A DNA stretch of 64,000 nucleotides from Tetragonia tetragonoides. Its lineage: Eukaryota > Streptophyta > Magnoliopsida > Caryophyllales > Aizoaceae. This document shows positions 35,236 through 48,132 of the stretch, in pieces; the first letter of the stretch is position 1; the number at the start of each line of letters is the position of its first letter. The stretch is taken from positions 1,738,501-1,802,500 of the forward strand of contig CM076148.1 of NCBI GenBank assembly GCA_038025085.1, given 5' to 3'. The notes beneath the pieces were generated by a model. That model worked only from the letters and a program-made list of their open reading frames with translations, searched no databases and was not told the origin of the DNA. The translations under genes were made by a program, and so were the position numbers.

Positions 35236-36389
35236 GTCATCTATATAATTAGATTAAAACACAATAATTAAACAAGAGCTCGGTGCATCATCCGATAAAT
35301 TATCGAATGACGTGTCAATTTACTTATGACGTGTCATATGACTCATGGTCAGTAAAAAAAAGAGAAAAAAAAAAGAGAGAGAATGTAGCAACAATCAGAC
35401 GTTACAAAAACATAATGGAGTTTAGTGACTCATTCATCCCTTCATTCTCACAATTTGTCAAACGTTAAAAATCCAAGAAATTGAGTAGTAGCTAAATTCT
35501 TTCACATATTGATGAGCCAAAAAAATAAAAATAATTCCTGAATAGATAATGGAACCACACACCATCAATTCATCTCCTACCTTCCCATATGTTCAACGTT
35601 CGTATTTGGATCTCATCGCCGTCGTCCGCCATCTTTCCGACATCTTGTACAACCAATCCCCATTTTGGTAAGGTTCTTCGTATTTCTCTTTGTGGTTGCT
35701 AATAGGCATTTGATATCTACACCTCATCTCTTTGCAAGATAACCCTCCAACTTCATTAAGCTTAGTACAATATATTGATTTACAATGTTTTCTCTATAAC
35801 AGTTATACCAACTTGAATGTTTAAAACTATTTAATTTAAATTTTAATTTAAATGTTACGCTAATAAATAGAAAAAATATAAAAAAATAATTTGGAAATCG
35901 CTTCAAAAAAATTGGGAAAAAGTATGAGACCTCACTATAATAGTAGATAGGGCTTTGGGTAGGTTTGCTGGCAGGGGGTGGTGGGGAGCCATGCTCGGTA
36001 CCCAAAAACCGTGGAGTAGACATGTCCAATGCATAACTCTCATAATGGTAGGTGCTTCATGTCAAGTCGCTTGCCTTCCTTCTCCCATAAACCCTCTCTC
36101 GAGCAACTACCCACTAAAAAGTTTTATAAGGTACAGTGGTTCTAACAATATAATAGACATCCCCAATGCATAACTTTCATATTGGAATTTTAAGAGTTTG
36201 CATAATTATTTTCCAAAATTTCCACTTCATTCTTTTCAAGTATATTTTATAATAACGGAAAAATATTGTAGCCATTAAATATAATTTTTAATCAAAAAAT
36301 ATGTTGAAAAATAGAATAAATATCAAAAAAAAAGTGGAAAAACTTATGAGACCTCACTATAATAATAGAGAGGGGTTGAGGTATGTTTG
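35236..36389. other. Intergenic DNA with a partial extra copy of the array border
   Basis: No gene. A short segment at 35920-36030 (TATGAGACCTCACTATAATA to CATGCTCGGTACCCAAAAA) duplicates the border at 36337-36430, so the edge of the ~310-bp array element is itself repeated about 0.4 kb apart. Confidence 0.5.
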
Positions 36390-38050
36390 GCGGCACAGGG
36401 TGGTGGAAAATCATGCTTAGTACCCAAAAGATGTGGATTAGCCTCCAATGACCAGTTTAAGGCCCTTCAAGCCTACCAAAGACCCGATAACCTACACCAG
36501 GGTCCTCCCATGTCCCTTGTTGGTGTCCCGTGTGATATGGTGCAAAAATATCCACCTTCATTTCGGGGCCTCCCGAAAGCTTAAAAAAGTGGATTATAGC
36601 CTTCGATATCGGCTTTCCGCTCCGGGGGATCAACCATGACCCTAGAGGACCCTCGGTGCCCCTAGAGCGTCACATCTATCCTCGAACTTTGATATTACCA
36701 ATGCATTTGGTGTTCCTAATCTTACATCAGTGTCTTAAAAACATCCTTCCAAGCCTATCAAGGGCCAGATAGGCAACCCCAAGGGCCTCTAATGTCCCGC
36801 AGAGGTGTTCCGTGCGATGTGGAGCGAAAATATCCACCTTCGTTCTGGAGCCTCCCGGAAGCCAAAAAACATGGATTATAGCTTTTGTTGCGGCTTCTCA
36901 AGGCCCGGGTGTCATTTTTGCCCAAACTTTTCCGGGGGGTCTATCATGACCCTAGAGTACCCTCGGGGCCCTGCAAGGTCATCCAGATCTCCGAACTTTG
37001 ATATCACCCATGCCTTTGGTATTCCGACTCTTACATAAGTGTCCCTGTAAAACGCCCTTCCAAGCCTATTAGGGACCGGATAAGCGATCCAAAGGGCCTC
37101 CCATGTCCCCTAGGAGTGCGATGTCGTGTGAAAATATCCACCTTCATTTCGGGGCCTCCCGAAAGCCCAATAACGTGGATTATGGCCTTCGTTTCGGCTT
37201 CCCGGGGCCCGGGTGTCACTTTTGCCCAAACTTTTTCAGGGTGTCTATTATGACTCTAGAGGACCCTCGGTGCCCCAGGAGGGTCATCCGGATCCCCGAA
37301 CTTTAATATCACCTACGACTTTGGTCTTCCACCTCTTATAGTATTATCCTGTATAAAACGCCCTTCCAAGCCAAGCAGGACTGGATAAGCGATCTCAAAG
37401 GCCTCCCATGTTCCCTAGGGGTGTTCTGTGTGATGTGGTGTGAAAATATTCACCTTCGTTCCGGGGTCACCAGGAAGCCCATGAAACGTGGATTGGATTC
37501 TAGCTTTCGTCTTTGGCTTTCAGAGATCGGGTGTCATTTTTGCCCAAACTTCTCCGGGGGTTCTATCGTAACCCTAGAGGACCTTCGGTGCCTCGAAAGG
37601 GTCATCTGGATCCCCGAACTTCGATATCACCCTTGCCTTCTGTGTTACGACAATGACATTGGTGTCCCGTAAAAACGCCCTTACAAGCCTATCAGGAACG
37701 CGATAACGGACTTCGGGGGCCTCCTATGTTCCCCAACAGTGTCCCGTGCGATGTGGTGAGAAAAAATCCACCTTCGTTTTTTGGCCTTCCGGAAGCCCAA
37801 AAAGCGTGGATTATAGCCTTGATTTTCAGGACCCGTTTTCGTTTTTGCCCAAACTTCTTCGGGGGGTCAATCGTCACCCTAGAGGACCTCAGGTGCCTCA
37901 GGTTGATTATCCGGGTCCCCGAACTCTGATGTCACCCATGGGACATGGGCGCTGGGACATGGGACATGAGACATGAGCGTTGGGACATGGGCGCTGGAAC
38001 ATGGGACATGGCAGTCGCTGGCCGCTGGGACATGGGCTACCCAGATTTTG
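36390..38050 (+). repeat. GC-rich array of ~310-bp tandem units, copy B
   Basis: Five units at about 36467, 36746, 37049, 37362 and 37680 (spacing 279-318 bp) share CTTCCAAGCCTAT, GTGCGATGTGG, AATATCCACCTTCG and ACCCTAGAGGACC. The right side ends in repeats of GGGACATGGG and then CTACCCAGATTTT. It is an inverted relative of 21940-23580. Units carry 60-130-codon open frames with recurring [13 protein letters not shown] and [20 protein letters not shown], but frames are open on the other strand too. Confidence 0.8.
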
Positions 38051-38973
38051 TGTTAATAAATATTTGATGTACTTAGTTCATTTATTTCGATCCATTGTCT
38101 ACTATGAAGAACTTCTCGAGTTCGTTAATGAAAGGCTAATAATCGTTTCCTAAGCACTCGATCATAGATCAAAGTTTACAATATGACTAATCATAATAAG
38201 CAGAACTATAATGCAACAAACAATGTCATTTAGGGGTAAATACCTTCTAACTTTTATAGAGGCACCACAAACCAATAGATGACTTTTTTTTTTTTTTTTT
38301 TTTTGTCAAAGGCTAATACACGGCTAGTGAATGACTATTACCATGATTTGAGGGCGCCCCTCCGCCAACATTTTAATATTTCCTTAAACAAATTAAGAGT
38401 CAGGTTGCAGATAAACCTCTCCAAATCTCGCCTTATAGAAGTTTTTGTGTAGTTTTATTAATCAGTTAATCACAAAATTAGCACCAAAAAAGAAAAAGAA
38501 AATTATTATAACAAAGTCAGAAACAAGACAACCCATCAGAAAATATTAAATTTTAAAACAAAAGAAAAAAAAAAAACTAAAACTAATCGTGCATCGCACG
38601 AGCACGCACTCTAGTTTAATTGTTTAAAGAGTTAAGTTCCTTTCAAAATCATAAGTGACTAAAATTCCTGTTATAATCGCAACCGATTGAAAGTTGGTCT
38701 TATTTTAACCAACTTTTCCTATTTTTATCACCTTTAAAGTGCTACACCACTACTTCCGATCACTTTTTGGGTGGAAAAATAAGAGAATTGTTAAAGGTAA
38801 ATGCAAAATCACTTACACAATTTTTTTATTCTAAAATACCCCTAACATAACACCCTCCATTTCCTCTCTCTTTTGAGAGCAAGCTGAGAGCTCTCGCCTA
38901 CCTGATTCTCAGTACATTGAATTAAAAACCTATTTTGCAACTGGTTACCAAGTAGAACACACTATAGTATTTA
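38051..38973. other. Intergenic DNA, no gene seen
   Basis: The first part is the flank shared with array copy A (TTGATGTACTTAGTTCAT). A poly-T run lies near 38285-38304. Nothing else is recognised. Confidence 0.5.
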
Positions 38974-40353
38974 GTGCTTGTTTGGTTGACACACAACTAA
39001 TACAGAAAGTGCAACTTTCTAAGAAGTGTGAAATCTCTTGTTGTTTGGGTGACAAAAAAACATAGGAAATAACTTGATTTTCCTTAGAATAGAGGAAGTT
39101 AATTACTAAGTCTCCCCTAGGTAAATACTACTATTTTCCATATCACTTCCTATGGAATTAAAATGAGATAACATCACTTTTAAGGACTAAACTCTTATGT
39201 TCTTTGGCCTTTAAGGACTAAAATTTTTTTTGTTTGGCCTTTAAGGACTCTGTTAAAAATTCTGTTATTGAAATAGACTGAGCTTGAGATTTTGGCAATA
39301 TATTGGCGAGATAATAAATAATCTCTTCTCGTTTTCTTTTTCTATCATCTCTTCTCCCTAAACAACGCCTTCACCATGGACTGACCTGCAAGTCTGCAAC
39401 TAGACCATGAAATTCATCTTCTTGGTATGAACTCAATTGATTTTTTGCTTTTATTTGTGCTCAATTTAAAAGGTTAAAATGAATAGTTCTCAAACTCAGC
39501 CCCCAATTAATCCAAAATAAGAGAAACGGAGGATTTTTCATGAAGAAATTCAACCATACCACCGTCCTCCATCTCCCGTTCTCATCTCCTGTCATCTCAA
39601 CATTTCATCGCTCTTTATCTGTTTACCAAAAAAAAAAAAAAGAAAAAAAAGAAAAATCATCGCTCCATCTCAAGATTTCCCCCTTCACAAAGTAGAAACA
39701 ATCTGGAATATCCCCCTTCATTTTAATGAAATCCCCCAAATAGTTTGTAGCTAAATTGATATATTTTGTGCCTAATTTGATAGGATAAAAAACAAATAAA
39801 AATTCTTGGTTGGATTTTATCAGGGAGAGGCTCAAGGTCAGGGAGATTGGTTTTGGCCTTTTGGGGGTTTAGAAGAGAGCTTGAGGTTGAGGTGAGAGAG
39901 TGGGAGGGGGGATCAGTGAGAGAATGAGAGCGGGTTGAGGGAGGTGACGGTGGTGGTAAGGGTGGAGAGGTTGGAGTTGTCAGAGGAGAGAGAAATAGTT
40001 GAGGTTTAGAGGAGTGAGAAAGAGAGGGTGATGGACTGATGGTTGAGGAGAGAGAGTGAGGTGAGATTTGGTTCTTCCTCAATATCTCGCCACGTCATTA
40101 AAAATACTCCTCCATCTCTTTGATGTAACGGAAGTTATAACATAATCTTTAAAGGCCAAACAAAAAAAGTTTAGTCCTTAAACGCCAAAGAACACAAGAG
40201 TTTAGTCCTCAAAAATGGTGTTATCTCGAATTAAAATTCCTTTATGCAACCAAACAAGTTTGTATTTCCACTGAAAGCTTACTTACTTAGGTCAACCAAA
40301 CAAGTTTGTATTTCCACTGAAAGCTTACTTACTTAGGTCAACCAAACAAGCAC
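38974..40353. mobile_element. Tourist-like MITE split by a Mutator-like insertion
   Basis: The ends GTGCTTGTTTGGTTGAC and GTCAACCAAACAAGCAC are exact inverted copies. TTA lies on each side (38971-38973 and 40354-40356), typical of PIF/Harbinger MITEs. Without the insert the element is about 307 bp. Its right part has a ~46-bp tandem duplication (about 40256-40349). Confidence 0.85.
39165..40227. mobile_element. Mutator-like non-autonomous element nested in the Tourist MITE
   Basis: A 1063-bp element has ~105-bp TIRs beginning GAGATAACA and a perfect 10-bp duplication, GAATTAAAAT, at 39155-39164 and 40228-40237. The interior is rich in CT/GA tracts and has no transposase. The TIRs contain the recurrent phrase TTTGGCCTTTAAGGACTAAA. 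Confidence 0.88.
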
Positions 40354-40356
40354 TTA

Positions 40357-41099
40357 ATTCATTCTATTGGTTAATCATCAAGAACATGGTAGATGTGAAG
40401 AGTTCATTCTATTTGTTATTAGATTAGACCAAAAATTTATTTGGTTAATAATTTTGGTTTCACTAAACACAACCGTGAAACGCGAATGTCATTTGCAACT
40501 TGCAAGCACTCCAACTCCACAGCACCAAGCAACCCAAAACCTCTTATCCCGCTAGGACAGCTAACCAGAAGTGTAATTTTGAAAATCCACTATCACAAAA
40601 TTCACAATGAAGCACGCCTAACTTGAAATGACCAAAAATCGAAAATGATAAAAATTGTTATACCTGAACTTTAAAAGTTACTAATTTAATGAGACCGCCA
40701 CCATCCTTCGTATGTACTTCATATGAATTTTTGTGTTCTACAAATAAATTCTAAATATTAAATTCACAATCTACAAGATCTAATGTATCCAAATATGGAT
40801 CGTAAATTTTCATAATTCCACACTGCATTGACTCGAGATATATCTACTAAAACTTGAGCATAACCTAATTGATATATGGGGACAACTCGAAATTGAAGTT
40901 CCCACACAAATGGTAACTAGAGTATCAAAATCAAGTTGACTAAAAACCCAAAATCAACGAAAACTTTATCAAACCCATACTTCTGCACCCTAAAATAATC
41001 TGAACCTATAATCAAAGTAACTATACTATACCTGGTACAATAAATTTACTATTTTCCCTTTTTTATTATATATGGTACATTTGATCTAGCATATTGTTC
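40357..41099. other. Intergenic, no gene seen
   Basis: No supported feature other than short open frames of no recognisable character. Confidence 0.5.
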
Positions 41100-42626
41100 A
41101 TCATCTACAAAAAAAAAAGAAAAAAGAATGGTGGACAGGTAGTCTTGCACCAAACAAATAGAGTAAAGTTTTTTGTGGAACGAAGAAGGAGGAAATTTTG
41201 TAAATTGAGGTTTCTTCTATACCATAAGCCAACATATAGATATAGAGATTTATAATTTGGTAAGGATTTGACTGGATTGGTTTTGGTTGGTAGGTTTAGG
41301 TTCTATAGCTTTTGTTTTCTGCATGTGCTCCGACAGCATGTTATTAGCGAGATACATTAATTGTTCATATAATCATTGACATTGAGTGAAATGAAATAAT
41401 ATAGAAATAAAAACTCATATAAGACAGCATCTTGCATGAGGCGTAATACATGTGATTAAAAAAATGATATCGTCGTATTTGTAAAGTGATACTTATAAGA
41501 AAGTGATACCTCATATATAAGGCCCCCTCGCATACAAGAGAGTTTTTGAGTAAGTAATAAGAAGCCGAGTAATGAAATTCGACAAACTTGGCGATACACC
41601 GTGTATAACTAACATACATTCTTTAATTGAGAGTAATATATTATTGTTGGCTAAAAAAAATGCATGATTGCTGATAATAAGAAATAGATAACCGGTTGTT
41701 GTTCCTAATGAAATTTGAACTGAGATCAATGACGAGATTGTTTCTAATAAGAAATAGATTTATTAAAAATTAGAAGTTCATATTTCACGTTGTATACTTG
41801 CATTGTAAACCTGTCCTTTTCGTAGTCAACTGTAGTGGTCTGAAATGATAATACAAGTACTAATTAGTAATTAAGGACTCCCAAACTAAAAGTCTATCAA
41901 CAACCCAAATTTTTAAGTACAATAATTGATGAAACAAGCGACAACTCCATTGCTACTACTTGGCTTCTAGGGATTGCTTTGAAATTTTCTTGGATAATTT
42001 TCTATATTATTTTTAATTTGCGTTTAAGTATCTAATTACTCAGGTCAACCTGACTTTTTTTTAATATAGCCAACTGTACTGCTCTGAATGATAATGTTGA
42101 TTAATGATCACCCAGTCCAACAATACCCCGCATCTCGATTAACAGGCAATAGTTTGTGTCGTGTCATTGTATCGTGTTAACTTTTGTTGGCTCTACATCT
42201 TATGAAACAAATTATGTAGACATAAAGGCAATCATGTTACTGAGGAGAGTTTCCTCATATGTTTCAACATATATTAGACATTATTTCACATATCATTAAC
42301 GCACTTGCCACTGAGAAGTTTGGATTTTTAATGAAGAAACACTTTCAATTCAATCAGAAAATTCGACAAGAACCTGACAACAAATGAGTACAATTGGAAA
42401 CCTTAAAACAAAACAAAAACTTGTTTACAACAACTTGTTTAAGACGGTCTTTTCATATCTTTTGATGAGACGAGGGTCACTTTTTATTGAAATGAGGGTC
42501 ACGGATGATAATAAATGACCTTTACATTGCTAAATAGTGACTCCATGTTTCTGTTAGTTGGTCTCACACAAGACTTGCTCAAATTTGTGAGTTGTATCCA
42601 AGTCTGTAGGAAGTGTAACCATCATA
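41100..42626. repeat. Duplicated NLR 3' flank (NLR-3 side)
   Basis: Non-coding blocks match 59340-61450 downstream of NLR-4 in the same order. Examples are GGTTCTATAGCTTTTGTTTTC at about 41300 versus 59890, ACCCCGCATC at about 42125 versus 61170, and CATATCATTAACGCACTTGC at about 42290 versus 61375. A MITE at about 42425-42575 is of the 7412/19075 family. Confidence 0.65.
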
Positions 42627-43185
42627 GTAGTGTAGCTAACACTTCAGATCTAGCTTCATTATGGTTACTATGAAGGTCAACATAGCTTGCATACTCTGAA
42701 TCTGAAAAATAGCCTACTTTCACCATTATCAGCATTGTCTTTGGCAGTTCCTGCACAAGAGTTACAGATTCTTGGTGAACCAAATATGACTCAGATTAAT
42801 TAAACAACATCATTCTAGCTCTTAAGAATGTAAACTTCTCACTGTTCATATGAAGGACATGAAGACACAGGTCATGTGCAGCAAAAGAATGTTCAGTCAA
42901 GCCCACCAATTGGCGGTGCATGGAACATTGTCTGATCTGTTGATTTTCATTCCCCTTCAATCAGTTTCCAAATATGTATTCAGTATTCAGATCAAACATA
43001 CTGTTATGGCATCATCTATTCGCTTGCAGTTTACTAAAACTGTATAGTTTTAGAATTGGACCATTGGCAGGAGATGTTATCACTGCCTTACTGGTGTAAC
43101 AAATGCAGAATAAGGTGATTAAAACTGAAATAAGACAAGAATTCATACCTCTCAGATTAGGCGGCCACAAGAATCTCGGTATACC
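42627..43185 (-). CDS. NLR-3: probable small 3' exons
   Basis: A 37-nt exon (43149-43185, peptide GIPRFLWPPNLR) has TTGCAG and GTATGA borders. A following exon starting at 42750 (GTAKDNADNGE...) corresponds to exons of equal position in NLR-2 and NLR-4. An extra A in the second exon relative to its paralogues shifts the frame, so the protein would end soon after. The link to the main exon across the region 43186-43806 is not resolved. Confidence 0.4.
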
Positions 43186-43806
43186 CTGCAAAATAGAATG
43201 TAATGGAGTATAACTGACGGCTATTTCAAAGGTTTAGATGTGAACCAGTCTGCTTGATCTCAAGGATATTGTGATCTTACCAGTCTGCTGTCTCAATAGA
43301 CAATAGCACGTTTACAGCCATACACATTGAACGAACGTACCTAGTTCAAAATAGAGCCTTTTTTTTCCCTTTTAGTAATAGTCTCATAACAAACGCTATC
43401 CATAAAAGAAATAGAGCAATAGAAAATATATTTCTTTCACATAAGATATCCAGAATTCCCTGGACCATATGAACAGTGGAAAAGTAAACTGCTTCACATA
43501 CAACTTGCAAGCATATGACTGCAAAATGGCGAAATCTACTTGAATAATTGATTGGAGTGAAAAGTGCTACTACAGTACTACGGCATCTCAATGCGTCTCA
43601 TTTTCTTGAACAACGCGGCAGCAGCATCAAAGTAGCCATAAGTAGGGGCAGGGGTTTTTCCATCCTTCTTTGCAGCTTCTGCATATATTCACAAGCTAAC
43701 TCTTTCAGCAATTTCACCAAACGGATAAACAAAATAAAAACTAAAACATATATTTCCTCAGCAACGAAATTCTGATTGTTTGATAGGAGAATAATCGATT
43801 CCTTAC

Positions 43807-46803
43807 TAGCTTTTTCAGCTGCCTTTGCTTCGAAAAAACCTGCTTGATCATCCTTAGCCACCGATTCTGGTGTCAATGCCGGTGTCTTCAGCCTGTAGAT
43901 TGATTAAAAAGCAACCAGATTAGTTTGCCTAGCCTTCTGTTCCTACAAAAGTCAAGTATTGGTAGCATATATATACCTGTTAAAAGTAATGTGTTCTGGT
44001 GTCTCTGAGATTTTTTCGTGATTTGCGTGACGAGGGACCTCCGGTTCCAAAGACTCGTACCAGTTACGGGTCGCTCTAACTTTGAAATCTATAGATTTTC
44101 CATCTTGGCCTTGAATCAGAGGCAACTTCTTAAATTTCTCACATTGCCATACAGACAGTCGACGAAAAACAGGCCAATGTAGTACATCTTTCTCAGAATA
44201 TATGTTTTCCAACAGCGCCAAATTAATCAACACTAACTCTTGTAGTCTTGGGAAAGAGCAGGAGAAGTCAGTGTGTGAGTCATGACTATCGTTGGACTTC
44301 ATAGGAGGCGCGATTATCCCCAACATCGACCAACATTGCCTGACGGATATCTTTTCGAGGAATTTGAGGCAACTCACCATCTCGATGGAGAAAAGGTAGG
44401 TCAGGCTGCAACAATCAGATACATCGATGACCCTCATGTTTTGAAAATTTACACTGGCTATTTCTATTGTCCTTAAACTTCGGTCATACATTGTCAGGTA
44501 CAGCTCTAGAGTTCCTTCTGGGAGTTTATCAACACGGTCATAATCATCGATAAATGCTATGCTGTTTTCACCCAAGTCTCCCTTAGTGCAGGCCCCACCA
44601 ACACAGAACTTAAAGCTAGGTGAACGTGGGCGTGGTGCTGGAATGACACTCATGTAGTTTTTGAAAGCCTCAATGTTAAAGAAGTTTAGATGCAAAGCCG
44701 TCAAAGCTCCTAAGAGCGCAAGGTGTTCCATGGAGGCTTCCTCCTGTATTGATTCTATTTGTCGATCTGATCCCCAGCTATAAGCCTCGGCTTCATCCAT
44801 TATGATTAACAGTTCTTGCAATTGTACCATTTCAACGAGCAAATTGGCTGGGAATTTGGTCAGCTTGGTATGAGAAAGGTCTAGGCGCCGGAGGTTTTTC
44901 AGATTTTCTATTCCAAAGGGCAATTGTTCTAGAAGTGTTCCATAAAGGTCAAGTACAATGAGATTCACTAGGTTGTACAATGAGGGTAAGTGTTTCAAAC
45001 ATTGGCAGTTGTGTAAAAGGAGTACCTGAAGGTGTATCAAGTTGCTAGCCGACTGTGGGAGGAAAGCAACATGGGTGTAAGATAGGTCCAGTACTTTAAG
45101 GTTTGGGATTTTACTGAAAAAAGTAGGAGAAATCATATGAATGTGGTTATTGTGAAGTAGCAATGTGGACAAGGCTGGAAAATTAGGTTCCTTGTGGAGT
45201 GCTCTTAGTTGATTGTGCACAAAGGAGGCTCGCTGAATCTTTACTCGTTGATCATTTATGTCTGGAAAGTGAAGAAGCTCCCTTCCTGCATCACTATGGA
45301 AACCAACGTCTGCGTTCTTTGTAATATTCATTGCCAGATCATGAATGAAGCCGATCATCTTGACTGTCGTCCTGTCTTTAGTACTACTACTAGAATTTTC
45401 AATCTGTAGGAGATAATAAGAATCTTGGAGTTTCTGCAATACCTTCATCCCATACTCTCTTTTGTTTTGAAGTGACTCAACATTACAATCTAAAAGACCT
45501 TCCCCAATCCAATATTCTATCAACTGTTTCACTCCTATCGGTTTACCTTTGGGTTGTAAGGCGAAATACAGAAAACATGTTTTACTCTCATTATCCAGCT
45601 TCTTATAGCTATACTCCAAGTCCTTAAGCAGGCTATCAGTCAGTGTAGAATTCGCTCTGCTATCTAAGATATTCTTCAGTGTAGTATTGATCACCTCTAC
45701 CTCTTGTCCATTCATCTGTCTTAGTTGCTTTGCCAGTTTGATGATTAACCATGGCAAGCCCTCACAGCTGTCTAGTGCTTTCTTCAACAGATCTTGCGTA
45801 TCCTTTGCTTGCATATCGGAAAGGCTATCTCCCATAATTTCCTGAAAAGCTTCCCAATGCTTATTCTGACACAATGGTTTTAGTTCAAAATGTTGGGTCT
45901 CCTCTGATATTTTATGGCACACAGACCGCAATCTGGATGTTAGTATGACCTTGCAAACGACGTTCTCATTATGAACAGCCTTTCGGATTCCAATGATCTC
46001 TTGAAGGGAGTAGTCCTCCCATAAGAAATCAATAATCAACACCCACTTTTTCCTCCTCTCCAACTCCTCACGTAGCTTTATGGCTCTCTCTGCAGCATCA
46101 TCGGTGGCAAGGAGCTCAACACCTAGGCTTTTGGCAATCTTCTTTTGGAGACGCTTGAGTGTAATTCCATATTCAGCATCTACCCATATAACATACTTGA
46201 ATATTTGTTGTTCTTCATCATGTACATGTAATGCTTGGTTGCATATGGCTTTCGCGATGTCTGTCTTGCCTACACCCGCCATTCCACTTATGCATATTAC
46301 TTTGTCATGATCTCTACTGATTAGATATTTCCATACATCTTCTATCTCAACTCTTCTTGTCCCCGCCACCTCTTCATCGAGGCTTTGTAATTGCCCTCTC
46401 ACCACGCAATCGACCACAAGCAGTTCATGTTTTTTCTTTAAGTCGTCAATCTTTTTGATTGCATCTGCAATCAAATTGCTTGCATCACACCGGCGACAAC
46501 AGTGAGGCAAGAAGCAGGTTATGCATACCTCTTTTATGTCGCTTCCTAGGATCTCCAGATCTAATCCATTTTGGAAGCTTTGTGCATTCTCCTTCCAGTC
46601 TTTTGCTTTCTTTGTAAGAACGGCCCTCTTCTGATCCTCTGCAGTTTGTAAGCTAGCAATCATCTCGTTTAGTTCTCTTACATCTTTCTCTAACATCTTA
46701 AAGTTGTCTTCACGATCTTTGTAACTAGAAGGGACACATTCATTCTTAATCCAAGGAATAAGGAGACCCGTAATTAGCCCACCAATGGCAGTCAGAATAG
46801 GTG
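43807..46803 (-). CDS. NLR-3: CC-NB-LRR disease resistance protein, intact main reading frame
   Basis: An intracellular immune receptor that senses pathogen effectors. The main exon runs from 46803 (acceptor CCCAG|CACC) to 43977 (donor AACAG|GTATAT). A further exon at 43807-43892 is likely (CTACAG acceptor, GTAAGG donor). The first ATG in the main exon is at 46696; counting from it, P-loop GMAGVGKT is at ~138-145, kinase-2 VLIIDFLW at ~219-226, RNBS-B ILTSRLRS at ~251-258, GLPL at ~313, CFLYFALQPKG at ~374 and IHD (MHD) at ~451-453, followed by about a dozen LRRs. The frame stays open upstream of that ATG and encodes a hydrophobic N-terminus (PILTAIGGLITGLLIPWIKN) like NLR-1, so the true start is probably a tiny upstream exon. 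It differs strongly in sequence from NLR-1, -2 and -4, and has a canonical His-Asp in the MHD motif. It is the best candidate for a functional resistance gene here. Confidence 0.85.
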
Positions 46804-47329
46804 CTGGGCAAATTAATCATTAATACTTCATTACTCTATTTAGCAAGCAAGGGACTGTTGAGTGTACACAGACTCGTTCATGCTACTACTGCTATAGTAT
46901 TTGACTACTTGTTGCCCATATTACTGTTTTCTTTTGGTTTAACCACAAGTTTACCTAGACCCTTTAGACCAAGTCGTCATGTTGCCCATATTATTTAAAA
47001 ATTAGTGATGTCCCGCTAGTCACATGCCCGTGTCATTATAGGAAGAAAAAAAAATCGCGAAAACAAACATGCAAGCAGGTATTGACAGAAAAGGGATCAT
47101 GGGATAACTATATCTCTTAGAATGCAAACATGATAACCACATGAGAAGACCCAGTCCCAGTCAATGTGGGTCGAGGCATAAAAGTATGTACTCTAATCTT
47201 TAATTTTTCAACAAAGGTCACGTAGGCCCTTAACGTTTCATTATTCGACTGCGTAGACCATCGACGTTGAAAACTGGCTACATCAATGGTTCATTTTTTC
47301 CCTGTAGAAAGATACATTGCATGTGCTTA
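46804..47329. other. NLR-3 upstream sequence or long intron
   Basis: No exon can be placed with confidence. If NLR-3 has the same 7-nt first exon as its relatives, this is intron. A fragment near 46930 matches the SINE at 31240. Confidence 0.35.
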
Positions 47330-48132
47330 GGGATTGCACCCTTACTAGTGATGTGTGGAGTGAAATAATTAATCCTGAAACCAACAATGCTCTCAATATC
47401 AGGGTACCTGAACCTTACTAGTACTAAAACCTGGGATTCCAAACCTTGGGGCACTGTGTTTGCTTTTCTGATCTGGGGAATTGGAAGAGAAGAAATAAGA
47501 AAATTTTTGAAGGAAACTGCTTAGAACAACCCTCTACCAAATTTCAGAATTCATTACCTCACAACCCTGAACCTCTCCCCCTCCATTAGTAGCCCTGGAA
47601 GCTCTGGACAATGGTCTGCACCCACTCCAGAGATTTTGAAATGTAATGTGGATGCTTCTTGGGATAGTTCTACATTTGCAGGCATTGGAGGGTGTATAGA
47701 GACACTGCAGACAAGTGGATCATTGGTTTTGCAAGAACGGTTAAGGCAAGAAATGTACTCATTGCTGAGCTTCTAGCATTAAAAGAAGCACTTCAATTGG
47801 CAACCAAAAACAACAACTGGAATCACATGCTCTTCTGTTCAGACTCAAGCAAGGCAGTGGAATTGTTACACTGTGATTGTTGTCCTAAGAATTTTCATCT
47901 TAACATTGTACTAGATTGCAGGGCTTTGCTCACTGGGAGGAACTCGAAGATTGAGCATGAAGGGAGGCAAGAAAACAGGGTAGCGGATATGCTGAGCAAG
48001 AAAGCTAGGAAGGGGCCTGATTTGGATTGTATTTTGAAAAGGCCACCTGTGGATGTATTAGAACTTTTAAACTTAGATGCTTTGGCTCGTAGTAACAACT
48101 TGGGATGTAACAACTTTGCTAACTCACTTTAG
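47330..48132 (+). pseudogene. LINE-type retroelement 3' fragment: zinc-knuckle (zf-RVT) and RNase H domains
   Basis: This is the end of a plant non-LTR reverse transcriptase-type gene. A zf-RVT end (LHVLRDCTLTSDVW, about 47330), a linker typical of the group (NWKRRNKKIFEG, about 47480), then an RNase H fold follow. Acidic catalytic residues are visible in CNVDASWD, in IAELLALKEAL, in FCSDSSKAVELL and in NRVADMLSKKA. The last ~146 codons (47692-48132) are open, ending in TAG. Upstream parts lie in different frames: a 1-bp loss at about 47698 separates the first catalytic Asp from the rest, and stops interrupt the linker. The reverse transcriptase core is missing, so it is a 5'-truncated, non-functional remnant. 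Confidence 0.75.

Noticed and set aside
39723..40082. Ser/Pro-rich 119-codon - strand frame
   Set aside because: It lies wholly within the CT/GA-rich interior of the Mutator-like element at 39165-40227 and looks like low-complexity sequence.
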